This document shows, in pieces, positions 36,016 to 43,772 of a stretch of 64,000 nucleotides of DNA. The DNA lies in contig NZ_PZPO01000002.1 of NCBI RefSeq assembly GCF_013306565.1, forward strand, positions 446,501-510,500. The letters run 5' to 3'. The position numbers and the translations under genes are program-made. The DNA is from Hyphomicrobium sulfonivorans. GTDB taxonomy: Bacteria; Pseudomonadota; Alphaproteobacteria; Rhizobiales; Hyphomicrobiaceae. Under the pieces are notes generated by a model. The model saw only the letters and a program-made list of their open reading frames with translations. It searched no databases and was not told the DNA's origin. Position 1 is the first letter of the stretch. Each line of letters starts with the position of its first letter.

Positions 36016-36579
36016 TCACACCGGTTTGGGCGGAGCACTGCCATCCGGGAAGGTAATCAGGATCTGCATGTGAATGAGCTCGGGGAAAAACGCCTTGAGC
36101 AGGGCGCCGCCGACCCAAAGAATGGCCGTCAGGAGAACCAGCGCGGGGATGGCGGCGACAACGGCCTTGATGGAGAAGGCCATGAGGTGTGCGAACGGCA
36201 CATCGAAACGCGACACGGCCGTTGCATCGCTGGGGCTGTGCTGGCCGCGAAAGATGGATGGCGCAGTGTAGTCGGCTCGATCGTAATCGGCGCTTTCAGC
36301 CTGCGGCGCTACTGAAGCAAAATCATGTGACAAGGAAGTGTCACGATCTCGGTTGCGTACATGATCGCGCCCGTGATCGGTTTTGCGGGCGACGCGTTCG
36401 GGCGATTTGGCTTCCCGTTCGCGCCTGTCGCGTGCCGCGATTTCCTGCTCCCGCGCCGCGCGTTCGGCTGCTTCACGCTCGCGGGCTGCACGTTCACGCG
36501 CCTCGCGTTCGCGCCGGATCGTGCGCGGAAGATCCTCGATGCCCTCGCCGGCCATAAGGGGGAAATCGACACTCGCCAC
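36016..36579 (-). CDS. Arg/Glu-rich charged protein with a C-terminal membrane segment
   Basis: About 187 residues. The GTG start at 36579 is supported by GAGGAGG eight bases upstream; a longer frame to 36666 has no such site. After MASVDFPLMAGEGIEDLPRT comes a ~60-residue RER/ARE-rich helical stretch that looks like a single charged helix or coiled coil, a low-complexity His/Asp/Arg region, then one membrane segment (KAVVAAIPALVLLTAILWVGG) and a short tail ending PPKPV. I recognise no family. It is divergent from apt. Confidence 0.65.
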   Translation of the reverse strand: MASVDFPLMAGEGIEDLPRTIRREREARERAAREREAAERAAREQEIAARDRREREAKSPERVARKTDHGRDHVRNRDRDTSLSHDFASVAPQAESADYDRADYTAPSIFRGQHSPSDATAVSRFDVPFAHLMAFSIKAVVAAIPALVLLTAILWVGGALLKAFFPELIHMQILITFPDGSAPPKPV

Positions 36580-36729
36580 GCTAAAAGCCTCCTCGAAAAA
36601 AACTGATCGCCCGCCGCTCGCGAAGGCGAAACCAGTGCCAAAGATTGGCACTTGCGGCAGCGTCAAACGCCTACCGCCCGAGGATCGATATTGCTATTTT
36701 GCGCCGGCAATTTGGCGGGAGGAAACCCT

Positions 36730-37260
36730 TTGAGTGATTTGCGCAGCTTGATCCGCAGTATTCCGGACTACCCAAAACCTGGCATCATGTTCCGCGATGT
36801 CACCACGTTGATGGGCGACGCACGGGGGTTCAAGGCCGCTGTCGAGGGTATGGCTGCGCCCTACGCCAACGAGAAAATCGATGCGGTTGCGGGCATTGAA
36901 GCGCGCGGCTTCATTTTAGGTGGAGCTGTCGCCGATCGGCTTTCGTGCGGTTTCATTCCCATCCGCAAGAAGGGCAAGCTACCGTGGAAGACCATCGGCC
37001 AGCAGTATGCGCTCGAATACGGCGTCGACATTATTGAAATTCACGAAGACGCGATCACGCCGGGTCAGCGCATTCTGATCGTCGATGATCTCATCGCCAC
37101 CGGCGGTACGGCGGAAGCGGCGGCCAAGCTCATCAGCCGCACGGGCGGACTGGTGGCTGGCGCTTCGTTTCTGGTCGACCTGCCTGAACTCGGCGGCCTC
37201 GATCTGTTGCGCAGCCACGGTGTGCGCACCCATACGCTGATCGCATTCGAGGGGCATTGA
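36730..37260 (+). CDS. apt: Adenine phosphoribosyltransferase
   Basis: A 176-residue APRT converting adenine and PRPP to AMP. The PRPP motif RILIVDDLIATGGTAEAA and the upstream AGIEARGFILGGAVADRL are typical. I chose a TTG start at 36730 (MSDLRSLIRSIPDYPKPG) because GGGAGG lies seven bases upstream; the frame also stays open to 36652. It salvages the adenine released by MtnP. The following zinc-ribbon gene starts two bases after its stop, and mtnA is next, so these probably form one transcript. Confidence 0.95.
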   Translation: MSDLRSLIRSIPDYPKPGIMFRDVTTLMGDARGFKAAVEGMAAPYANEKIDAVAGIEARGFILGGAVADRLSCGFIPIRKKGKLPWKTIGQQYALEYGVDIIEIHEDAITPGQRILIVDDLIATGGTAEAAAKLISRTGGLVAGASFLVDLPELGGLDLLRSHGVRTHTLIAFEGH

Positions 37261-37261
37261 T

Positions 37262-37507
37262 GTGGCTGGCGCTGGCGCAAGATCACTGCCATCGGATCGT
37301 GTGGGGCTGGCTATGCAACGCATCGCGGCGTGGCATGCGGCGCCGGACAGCGCCGTCGCCTGCCCGGTTTGCGACGCGCAGGGGCTGACGGTTCTGGATC
37401 GTTCCGCGCGTCCCTACGCTGAATGGTATGTGCTTGTCTGCAATGCGTGCGGACTTGAGCATACCCTGCAAATTCCCATGGCGCCCCTGACGCCGCCCAT
37501 TGAGTGA
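37262..37507 (+). CDS. Small zinc-ribbon protein between apt and mtnA
   Basis: An 81-residue protein with a treble-cysteine zinc ribbon: CPVC at residues 34-37 and CNAC at 60-63. The spacing suits a structural zinc site. The GTG at 37262 follows GAGGGG by seven bases, inside the 3' end of apt; an ATG at 37313 would give a 64-residue form with the same cysteines. No known family is recognised. Its place inside a methylthioadenosine-salvage cluster suggests a link, but that is inference from context only. Confidence 0.7.
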   Translation: MAGAGARSLPSDRVGLAMQRIAAWHAAPDSAVACPVCDAQGLTVLDRSARPYAEWYVLVCNACGLEHTLQIPMAPLTPPIE

Positions 37508-37519
37508 GAGTTGTTGCGG

Positions 37520-38614
37520 ATGAAGATTGAAGGCAAACCCTACCGCACTATCTGGCTGGCGCGGGACGGATGGTCGGTTGAAATCATCGATCAGACAAAG
37601 CTGCCGCATGCACTTGCCATCGTGCGTCTTGCAACGGTGGAAGCGGCCGCGCAGGCCATTCTCACCATGCAGGTGCGCGGCGCTCCACTCATTGGCGCGA
37701 CGGCGGCCTATGGCATGGCGCTGGCGATCCGCGACGATGCGTCGGATGACGCCATAGAACGCGCGAGTGCGTTTCTCGCCGCGCAACGGCCGACAGCCAT
37801 CAATTTGCGTTGGGCGCTGGATGAGATGCGCCGCGCGGTGCTGCCGTTGCCGGTAAATGCGCGGGCCGAAGCTGCTTATGCGCGCGCGGCGGCGATCTGC
37901 GATGAGGATGTCGAAACCTGCCGTCTTATTGGTGTGCACGGCCGCAAGCTGATCGAGCAAATTGCCGCGCGCAAGAACGGTGCGCCGGTCAATGTGCTGA
38001 CGCACTGCAACGCAGGCTGGCTTGCGTGTGTTGACTGGGGAACGGCGACGTCACCGGTTTATCAGGCGCACGACGCCGGTGTGCCGCTGCATGTGTGGGT
38101 GGATGAAACGCGTCCGCGCAATCAGGGCGCCTCGCTCACCGCGTTCGAACTGGGCAGCCATGGCATCGCGCATACGATTGTGGTCGACAACGCGGGCGGG
38201 CATCTGATGCAGCACGGCGATGTCGACATCGTCATCGTCGGCACGGATCGCGTGGCTGCGAATGGTGATGTGGCCAACAAGATCGGGACCTATCTGAAGG
38301 CGCTTGCGGCCCAGGACAACGCGGTGCCGTTTTATGTGGCGCTGCCGCACTCGACGATCGACTGGACCGTGCAGGACGGCGCCGAGATACCGATTGAAGA
38401 ACGTCACGGCGATGAAGTGTTGAAGATGCCGGGGCGATTGCCGGATGGCAGCGTTGTGACGGTGGAAATTGCGGCTCCGGGATCGCCTGCGGGCAATCCG
38501 GCGTTCGACGTTACGCCTGCGCGCCTCGTCACCGGCTTCATCACCGAGCGTGGCGTTTGTGCGGCCAGTCGCGAAGGATTGCTCTCGCTCTATCCCGAGC
38601 GCAGGGTGGGTTAA
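37520..38614 (+). CDS. mtnA: Methylthioribose-1-phosphate isomerase
   Basis: A 364-residue eIF2B-like isomerase turning 5-methylthioribose-1-phosphate into 5-methylthioribulose-1-phosphate. Signature elements: [29 protein letters not shown] (with the conserved Cys), [18 protein letters not shown], and [20 protein letters not shown] with the catalytic Asp. ATG 37520 is chosen; TTGs 6-9 bases before are in frame. It lies 12 bases after the zinc-ribbon gene. A class II aldolase gene follows, separated by a palindromic repeat locus. Confidence 0.95.
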   Translation: MKIEGKPYRTIWLARDGWSVEIIDQTKLPHALAIVRLATVEAAAQAILTMQVRGAPLIGATAAYGMALAIRDDASDDAIERASAFLAAQRPTAINLRWALDEMRRAVLPLPVNARAEAAYARAAAICDEDVETCRLIGVHGRKLIEQIAARKNGAPVNVLTHCNAGWLACVDWGTATSPVYQAHDAGVPLHVWVDETRPRNQGASLTAFELGSHGIAHTIVVDNAGGHLMQHGDVDIVIVGTDRVAANGDVANKIGTYLKALAAQDNAVPFYVALPHSTIDWTVQDGAEIPIEERHGDEVLKMPGRLPDGSVVTVEIAAPGSPAGNPAFDVTPARLVTGFITERGVCAASREGLLSLYPERRVG

Positions 38615-38643
38615 ATTCGTTCGCCGGCGGCCGGTTCCAACTT

Positions 38644-38727
38644 GCGTTCGCTGGCACTTTGTTGGTTCGCTGGCGACTCCCCTGCGGGGAGCCCGCCGCC
38701 AGCGAACGAAGGGGCCAGCGAACCAAC
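38644..38727 (+). repeat. Palindromic repeat locus 1 (after mtnA)
   Basis: Core copy 38665-38707: left arm GTTCGCTGGC, GA, inner hairpin CTCCCC-TGC-GGGGAG, then CCCGCC and right arm GCCAGCGAAC. An extra left arm (GCGTTCGCTGGC) lies upstream. An extra right arm GCCAGCGAACCAAC at 38714-38727 pairs perfectly over 14 bases with GTTGGTTCGCTGGC at 38661-38674. It begins 30 bases after the mtnA stop. Confidence 0.85.
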
Positions 38728-38740
38728 GAAAGAGCCTTTT

Positions 38741-39412
38741 ATGGGTGACAGTGCTGAGAGACTTGAGCGGGATGCGCGCCGCGAGGTGATCGCGACGGCG
38801 CTGGCGATGAGCCGCTCCGGTCTGTCGCCTGGCCGCTCCGGCAATGTGTCGTGCCGCTGGAATGACGGCATGCTGATAACGCCCAGCGGCATGGCCTATG
38901 AAGAAACCAAACCGCGCGACATCGTTTTCGTTGATGGCGACGGTAACGTGCCTGACGCCAAGGCGCGGAAACCTTCCAGCGAATGGCGCTTTCATCTGGC
39001 CGCGTATCGTGGGCGCGCCGACATTGGTGCTGTGGTGCACACCCATTCCCTGCACGCAACGGTGCTTGCATGCGCGCACAAATCCATTCCGCCGTTTCAC
39101 TATATGATTGCCGTCGCGGGCGGAAAGGACATCCCGCTGGTGCCGTATGACACCTTCGGCACCGATCAGCTGGCCGATTATGTGCAAGCTGGGCTGGCCG
39201 AGCGCGACGCATGCCTGATGGCAAATCACGGCCAGATCGCAGTGGGTCGGGATCTTCCAACAGCGCTTGAACTGGCGCACGAGGTGGAGGTGCTGAGCAC
39301 GCAGTATGCAAAGCTGCTCACCATCGGCGAGCCGCATTTGCTGACCGATGATGAAATGGAGCGCGTGCTGGAGCGCTTCAAAACCTATCGGCAGAACGCG
39401 CAGAACACTTAG
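38741..39412 (+). CDS. Class II aldolase/adducin-family protein, candidate 5-methylthioribulose-1-P aldolase
   Basis: A 223-residue class II aldolase. The family's phosphate- and zinc-binding parts are visible as LSPGRSGNVSCR, LITPSGMAYEE, SSEWRFHLAAYR, the HTHS zinc motif in VVHTHSLHATVLA, and a third His in LMANHGQIAVG. Homologues include fuculose-phosphate aldolase, MtnB dehydratase, and the Ald2 aldolase of the DHAP shunt. Next to mtnA and with mtnP nearby, Ald2-like cleavage of 5-methylthioribulose-1-phosphate to DHAP and a methylthio-aldehyde is plausible; MtnB is the alternative. ATG 38741 has a weak ribosome site. Confidence 0.8.
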   Translation: MGDSAERLERDARREVIATALAMSRSGLSPGRSGNVSCRWNDGMLITPSGMAYEETKPRDIVFVDGDGNVPDAKARKPSSEWRFHLAAYRGRADIGAVVHTHSLHATVLACAHKSIPPFHYMIAVAGGKDIPLVPYDTFGTDQLADYVQAGLAERDACLMANHGQIAVGRDLPTALELAHEVEVLSTQYAKLLTIGEPHLLTDDEMERVLERFKTYRQNAQNT

Positions 39413-39434
39413 AGCGCGTCAGCTTTTTTGATGG

Positions 39435-39519
39435 CGCTCAGCGACTCCTCTGCGAGGAGCCGGCCGTGGTTATTTGTTGCGCTCGGCGACTCCCCTGCGG
39501 AGAGCCGGCCGCCGAGCGC
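39435..39519 (+). repeat. Palindromic repeat locus 2 (after the class II aldolase), two units
   Basis: Unit a (39435-39470): GCGCTCAGC, GA, CTCCTC-TGC-GAGGAG, CCGGCC, with a degenerate right arm. Unit b (39479-39519): GCGCTCGGC, GA, CTCCCC-TGC-GGAGAG, CCGGCC, GCCGAGCGC. The link GGTTATTTGTTGCGC is nearly identical to one in locus 5. It begins 23 bases after the aldolase stop, between convergent genes. Confidence 0.85.
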
Positions 39520-39575
39520 GTAGCCGGCTCAGGTGACGCTGAACCGGCTGTCGTTGTTCGTTCAGGCGCGCAAAA

Positions 39576-40496
39576 TCAGTATTTCGCGGGCACGTACATT
39601 TCGCGCGGCACGGGATGGCGCTGATAATCCGGATGATGCGTGCGGGCGGGCAGAACCACCGGCTCGTGCTGTACTTCCTGATATGGAATTTGAGCAAGCA
39701 GATGCGCGATGCAGTTCAGGCGCGCGCGCTTCTTGTCGTCGGCCTCAACCACCCACCAGCGCGCTTCCGGGATGTTGGTGTGTTCCAGCATCTGCTCCTT
39801 GACGCGCGTGTAGTCTTCCCAGCGGATGCGCGATTGCAGATCCATCGGGCTTAGCTTCCACTGCTTCAACGGATCGTCGATGCGACGCGTGAAGCGGAAA
39901 TGCTGCTCTTCGTCGGAGATCGAGAACCAGTATTTGATGACGGTAATGCCCGAGCGCACGAGCATCTTTTCAAATTCGGGCACCGAGCGGAAAAATTCCT
40001 CGACCTCGTCTTCAGTGCAGAAGCCCATCACGCGTTCGACGCCGGCGCGATTGTACCAGCTGCGGTCGAACAGCACGATTTCGCCGCCGGCAGGCAGGTG
40101 CGAGACGTAACGCTGGAAATACCACTGCGTACGTTCGCGCTCGCTGGGGGCAGGCAAAGCGGCGACCCGGCATACACGCGGATTGAGGCGCTGGGTGATG
40201 CGCTTGATGGCGCCGCCTTTGCCGGCTGCGTCGCGGCCTTCAAACAAGACAACAACTTTAAGCTTATTGGCGACAACGTGATCCTGCAGTTTCACCAGTT
40301 CGCCCTGCAGGCGGAACAGCTCTTTGAAATAGAACGCTCGCTCGATGCCTTCCGACAGGGAGCCAGCGCCTTCAGTGACGCCTTCCGACAGGCGCTCCAT
40401 GCGGATGTCGTCCAGTTCCATCTCCAGCTCTTCATCCAGGCTGTCGATCAGATCCGCGCGGGCACGTGCGTCGTAGTTCTGCGATGTGCTGGTCAC
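39576..40496 (-). CDS. ppk2: Polyphosphate kinase 2
   Basis: A 306-residue PPK2-family kinase transferring phosphate between polyphosphate and nucleoside diphosphates. The Walker A-like motif is FEGRDAAGKGG (about residues 86-95) and Walker B is IVLFDRSWYNRAGVERVMGFC. The family lid and C-terminus are seen in WKLSPMDLQSRIRWEDYT and EARWWVVEADDKKRARLNCI. The GTG start at 40496 has only a distant GGGGAA. A CCTATATAG -10-like element lies ~55 bases upstream in a small palindrome. Divergent from tdh. Confidence 0.94.
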   Translation of the reverse strand: MTSTSQNYDARARADLIDSLDEELEMELDDIRMERLSEGVTEGAGSLSEGIERAFYFKELFRLQGELVKLQDHVVANKLKVVVLFEGRDAAGKGGAIKRITQRLNPRVCRVAALPAPSERERTQWYFQRYVSHLPAGGEIVLFDRSWYNRAGVERVMGFCTEDEVEEFFRSVPEFEKMLVRSGITVIKYWFSISDEEQHFRFTRRIDDPLKQWKLSPMDLQSRIRWEDYTRVKEQMLEHTNIPEARWWVVEADDKKRARLNCIAHLLAQIPYQEVQHEPVVLPARTHHPDYQRHPVPREMYVPAKY

Positions 40497-40548
40497 GGGT
40501 TTGGAGTTCCCCAGGTCAGGTTGCGAGCAAAGCCGGTTTTATGCAGGC

Positions 40549-40560
40549 GCCTATATAGGC
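40549..40560 (-). promoter_or_regulatory. Probable -10 of ppk2 within a palindrome
   Basis: GCCTATATAGGC is a 12-bp palindrome containing CTATAT, the usual alphaproteobacterial -10 sequence, 53 bases upstream of the ppk2 start. Confidence 0.5.
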
Positions 40561-40607
40561 TGCGCTCCATGACAGATTTGCGAAGGCGGCATGCGGCGCT
40601 CCTTCGC

Positions 40608-40627
40608 GGGGGTGGTGCACCACCCCC
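40608..40627. promoter_or_regulatory. Perfect 20-bp palindrome in the ppk2/tdh intergenic region
   Basis: GGGGGTGGTGCACCACCCCC is a perfect inverted repeat. It directly follows a stem GCGAAGG / CCTTCGC (about 40580-40607) and lies 113 bases before tdh. It could be a regulator binding site or a hairpin. Confidence 0.5.
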
Positions 40628-40740
40628 ATAACGGCCAGGAGCGGAACTTTGTTCGCCGGCAATGAACACGCACGCAAAGTGAACGCTGTGTCTATCGAGA
40701 TATTTATAGTTTTCGCGTTCAATGCGGGCAGGAGGCTCGT

Positions 40741-41721
40741 ATGGGGAACATCCTCGTCACCGGGGCGCTCGGCCAGATCGGATCGGAACTGGTGCCTGCG
40801 CTGCGCGCTGAGTATGGCCGCGATCGCGTCATCGCGACCGATCTGAAAGTGTTGCCGCCTACGGGAGCGGAAGCGCTGGCGCCTTACGATCATCTCGATT
40901 GCACCGATCCGCACCAGTTGCACGAGGCGGTGCGCCGCCACGACGTTTCTACCATCTATCATCTCGCGGCATTGCTTTCAGCTTCGGCGGAAGCCGCGCC
41001 GCAGTTTGCATGGACGGTTAACATGAGCAGCCTTTACAACGTGCTGGAAGTGGCACGCGGCTATGGCTGTCAGGTATTCTTTCCCAGTTCGATTGGCGCG
41101 TTCGGCCCGGATACGCCGCGCGATATGACACCGCAGGTTACGGTGCAGCGGCCGACAACGATTTACGGTGTGACGAAAGTTTCCGGCGAACTGCTGTGCG
41201 ATTATTACGCTTCGCGTTTCGGCGTCGATACGCGGGGCTTGCGTCTGCCAGGGCTGGTGTCATATGCGGCGGCGCCCGGTGGCGGCACCACAGATTACGC
41301 GGTGGAGATGTTCTGCCACGCGGTTCGCTATGGCCAGTACACCTGTTTCCTTGCGCCCGATACGCGGCTCGACATGGCGTACATGCCCGATGCCATCGAC
41401 GGGATGATGCGGCTGATGGCAACGGATGCAGGCAAGCTGCGCTATCGCAACGCCTACAACATCACCGCGATGAGCGTGACGCCGGAGGAGATTGCCGCCG
41501 CGATATGCGCGCACATGCCCGGTTTCGAGATCGACTATGAGATCGATCCGGTGCGGCAGGCGATTGCCGATAGCTGGCCGCGTTCGCTGGATGACAGTGC
41601 AGCGCGCGCAGACTGGGGATGGTCGCCGAAATTCGATCTTCACGCCATGGCGCGCGATATGCTGCTGCGCCTCGGCGAAAAAATGAAGCCGGCGCGCCAG
41701 CGCGTTGAAGCCCGCCGTTGA
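40741..41721 (+). CDS. tdh: NAD-dependent epimerase-type L-threonine dehydrogenase
   Basis: A 326-residue short-chain dehydrogenase/epimerase-fold protein with N-terminal NAD motif VTGALGQIG (residues 6-14) and catalytic Tyr-x3-Lys at 142-146 (TIYGVTKVSGE). Features such as PSSIGAFGPDTP, GLRLPGLVSYAAAPGGGTTDYAVEMF and TRLDMAYMPDAI match the short-chain L-threonine 3-dehydrogenase group, distinct from zinc-dependent Tdh. It oxidises threonine to 2-amino-3-ketobutyrate. The next gene, kbl, 21 bp downstream, completes the pathway. A strong AGGAGG precedes the ATG. Confidence 0.9.
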   Translation: MGNILVTGALGQIGSELVPALRAEYGRDRVIATDLKVLPPTGAEALAPYDHLDCTDPHQLHEAVRRHDVSTIYHLAALLSASAEAAPQFAWTVNMSSLYNVLEVARGYGCQVFFPSSIGAFGPDTPRDMTPQVTVQRPTTIYGVTKVSGELLCDYYASRFGVDTRGLRLPGLVSYAAAPGGGTTDYAVEMFCHAVRYGQYTCFLAPDTRLDMAYMPDAIDGMMRLMATDAGKLRYRNAYNITAMSVTPEEIAAAICAHMPGFEIDYEIDPVRQAIADSWPRSLDDSAARADWGWSPKFDLHAMARDMLLRLGEKMKPARQRVEARR

Positions 41722-41742
41722 GTTCTGCTGATTGAGGTTGCC

Positions 41743-42987
41743 ATGCCGATCGATAAACTGACGCCTTTGCTGGACAAAAAACTGCATGAGCTTGCAGCGT
41801 CAGGCCGCTTGAAGGGCGATGAAACCGTCACCGTTGGCATGGTTGAGCCGGCTGACGGCAAAGGCCCGCGCTATCTCATTGAAGGCCACGGCAACCGTCC
41901 GTTTCTGCGCATGAACTCGAACAGCTATCTGGGGCTGTCGTTCGCAACGCGTGTGCTGGAAGCTGAGGAGGAAGCGGTGCGCCGCTACGGGTCCGGGCCG
42001 GGCGCTGTGCGCTTTATCTCGGGCACGTGGGCGCCGCATGTGAAGCTGGAGAAGCGTCTTGCCGATTTTCACGGGCGCGATGCAGCGATGCTGTTCTCGT
42101 CCGCATATGCCACGGTGATGGGGGTGCTGCCGCAGCTCATCACCGACAGCACGCTGGTGCTCAGCGATGCGCTCAATCACAACTCGATCATCAACGCGAT
42201 TGCGCTGTCACGTCCGGCTGAGAAGCGCGTCTACGACCATCTCGACTACAACGAGATCATGCGCCAGCTTGGCGCCTTCACCAAGAAGTGCAAGCGCGCG
42301 GTCATCGTGTCGGATGGAGTGTTCAGTATGCGCGGCGATCACGCGCGTCTTGATGAACTGATGCGGTTGGCGAAGCTGTTCCACCCGCTTTACGCCGAGG
42401 GCGTGATTGTCGTCGCGGACGATTCCCACGGTGTCGGCGCGTTCGGCAAAACCGGGCGCGGCACTGAGGAAGTATGCGGCGGGGCGCATGTCGATGTGCT
42501 GATCGGCACGCTGGGCAAGGCGTTTGGTGTCAACGGTGGTTATGTCACCGCAGCAACATCCATCATCGACTATCTGCGCGAGACGTCGCCATTCTATATC
42601 TACTCCAACCCCATCACGCCGGGTGAGGCTGAGGCTGCGCGCGTTGCCGTCGACCGCGTGGACAGCGCCGAGGGCGAAGGCTTGCTCGCGCATCTCAGTG
42701 CGATGGGCGTGCGCTTCCGCAATGGGCTTGCAAAGCTTGGGCTGGAAACAATCCCCGGCGAGCATCCAGTTGTGCCGCTGATGGTGCGCGATACCGAACG
42801 CACGAAACAGCTCGTCGCTCACCTGCGCGACAGCGGCATTCTGGCGACGGGGCTGGCCTATCCGGTGGTGCCCAAGGGCGAGGACGAAATCCGCTTTCAG
42901 ATTTCGGCCGACCATACCGGCGATGACATCGATGCGGCACTTGCCGCATTGGCAGCTTTTGCCGAGGCGCATGCGGCCACGGCATAA
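41743..42987 (+). CDS. kbl: Glycine C-acetyltransferase (2-amino-3-ketobutyrate CoA ligase)
   Basis: A 414-residue PLP enzyme of the alpha-oxoamine synthase family that cleaves 2-amino-3-ketobutyrate with CoA into glycine and acetyl-CoA. Visible: NSNSYLGLSFATRV, SGTWAPHVKLEKRLADFHGRDAAMLF, the Asp/His of VVADDSHGVGAFG, and the PLP-lysine motif IGTLGKAFGVNGGY. Its place right after tdh, with similar codon use, supports the threonine-degradation role over 8-amino-7-oxononanoate synthase. Confidence 0.92.
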   Translation: MPIDKLTPLLDKKLHELAASGRLKGDETVTVGMVEPADGKGPRYLIEGHGNRPFLRMNSNSYLGLSFATRVLEAEEEAVRRYGSGPGAVRFISGTWAPHVKLEKRLADFHGRDAAMLFSSAYATVMGVLPQLITDSTLVLSDALNHNSIINAIALSRPAEKRVYDHLDYNEIMRQLGAFTKKCKRAVIVSDGVFSMRGDHARLDELMRLAKLFHPLYAEGVIVVADDSHGVGAFGKTGRGTEEVCGGAHVDVLIGTLGKAFGVNGGYVTAATSIIDYLRETSPFYIYSNPITPGEAEAARVAVDRVDSAEGEGLLAHLSAMGVRFRNGLAKLGLETIPGEHPVVPLMVRDTERTKQLVAHLRDSGILATGLAYPVVPKGEDEIRFQISADHTGDDIDAALAALAAFAEAHAATA

Positions 42988-43028
42988 CCCCCGCACCTTG
43001 GCCGTCACGCGGACACAGTCAGCGCCGA

Positions 43029-43265
43029 TTACATGCGATCCTTGAAACCGATTACGTTATTTTGCGCTGCGCAATGCGCACAGCAAAAGATCTTGCCGTC
43101 CGCGGACTCGACGCCGTGGCCGATGACGCGGCAGTTGCAATGCTCGCAGCGCGGCGCCATTGCCGATATTGCGCATTCGAAGCTGTCGAATGTCATGGTC
43201 TTGCCGGCCCGCGTGATCTGAAAGGTCCTGTCGTAATCGTTGCCGCATGTATCGCAGACAGCCAT
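43029..43265 (-). CDS. Small Cys-rich zinc-binding protein
   Basis: A 78-residue protein with CDTCGN near the N-terminus, SFECAI in the middle, then CEHCNCRVIGHGVE and CCAHCA. The four cysteine clusters suggest two zinc sites (a metallothionein-like or treble-clef fold). Similar short proteins are widespread in bacteria without a defined function. GGAGG lies five bases before the ATG. A second small gene on the same strand starts upstream (43449), 25 bp away, so they are probably cotranscribed. Confidence 0.75.
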   Translation of the reverse strand: MAVCDTCGNDYDRTFQITRAGKTMTFDSFECAISAMAPRCEHCNCRVIGHGVESADGKIFCCAHCAAQNNVIGFKDRM

Positions 43266-43290
43266 GGCGTCCTCCGTATTAGCTTCCGTA

Positions 43291-43449
43291 TTAGCTAAAG
43301 ATCAGCGCGCCAATAAATGGCAGCGCAATCATGCCGATCAGACCGGCGATGAAAACGATGCGCTGGGTGCGGGTTTTCAGGATCATCTCGCCCTGCCGCG
43401 CCTTTTGCGCCGGATAGTTCTGCAGATCATCCGTGGTCGGGCGAGCCAT
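43291..43449 (-). CDS. 52-residue single-helix membrane protein
   Basis: The reverse strand from ATG 43449 to TAA 43291 encodes 52 residues: a polar N-terminus (MARPTTDDLQNYPAQKARQG) followed by EMILKTRTQRIVF and a hydrophobic helix (IAGLIGMIALPFIGALIF). A strong AAAAGGAG box lies six bases upstream. It is too short for most gene finders, but the ribosome site, the coherent topology and the adjacent co-oriented Cys-rich gene support it. Function unknown. Confidence 0.7.
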   Translation of the reverse strand: MARPTTDDLQNYPAQKARQGEMILKTRTQRIVFIAGLIGMIALPFIGALIFS

Positions 43450-43772
43450 GGCGCGCTCCTTTTCTCAGGGTTGATCGCTATTGATGGCCAACGTTTGCGG
43501 GGGCGGACGGTTCCGGATCGGGCCAATACTGGACGTTGGCCATCGCCGGCTATGGCGGGGCGTAACCGCCGGGTTCTCACTGAACTTGACCGGGATCAGG
43601 TTTCTGCGGCCTGTCCGGGGCCGGTTGCCGGCCGGATCGGGGAAACCCTACCCCGTCGATGCGGTTATGCACGCTGCAGGTACTATTGACGGACCTGCCG
43701 GGGCTGGCCCTCTGGGCGTTTTGGCGCTAAGTCCAGCCGGTAGAATTATGCCTTCCTATGCGAGGAATGTTC
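43450..43772. other. 323-bp structured region upstream of the class I aldolase
   Basis: A 12-bp perfect inverted repeat (GATGGCCAACGT at 43483-43494 / ACGTTGGCCATC at 43533-43544) is followed by a hairpin AACTTGA-CCGGGA-TCAGGTT (43583-43602) and a run of GC-rich complementary segments to about 43660. A GACGGACCTGCC stretch and the RBS of the aldolase follow. No coding sequence is supported. It could be an operator plus structured 5' leader. Confidence 0.5.

Noticed and set aside
38051-39337. A 428-codon frame antisense to mtnA, the repeat locus and the class II aldolase
   Set aside because: It covers two well-supported genes and a palindromic repeat on the other strand, and has no recognisable domain.
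43575-43665. Possible thiamine (TPP) riboswitch, because of a GAACTTGACCGGGATCAGG stretch
   Set aside because: The CTGAGA and GCCGGCGnAGGGA elements are missing on both strands, and the downstream gene is an aldolase, not a thiamine gene.
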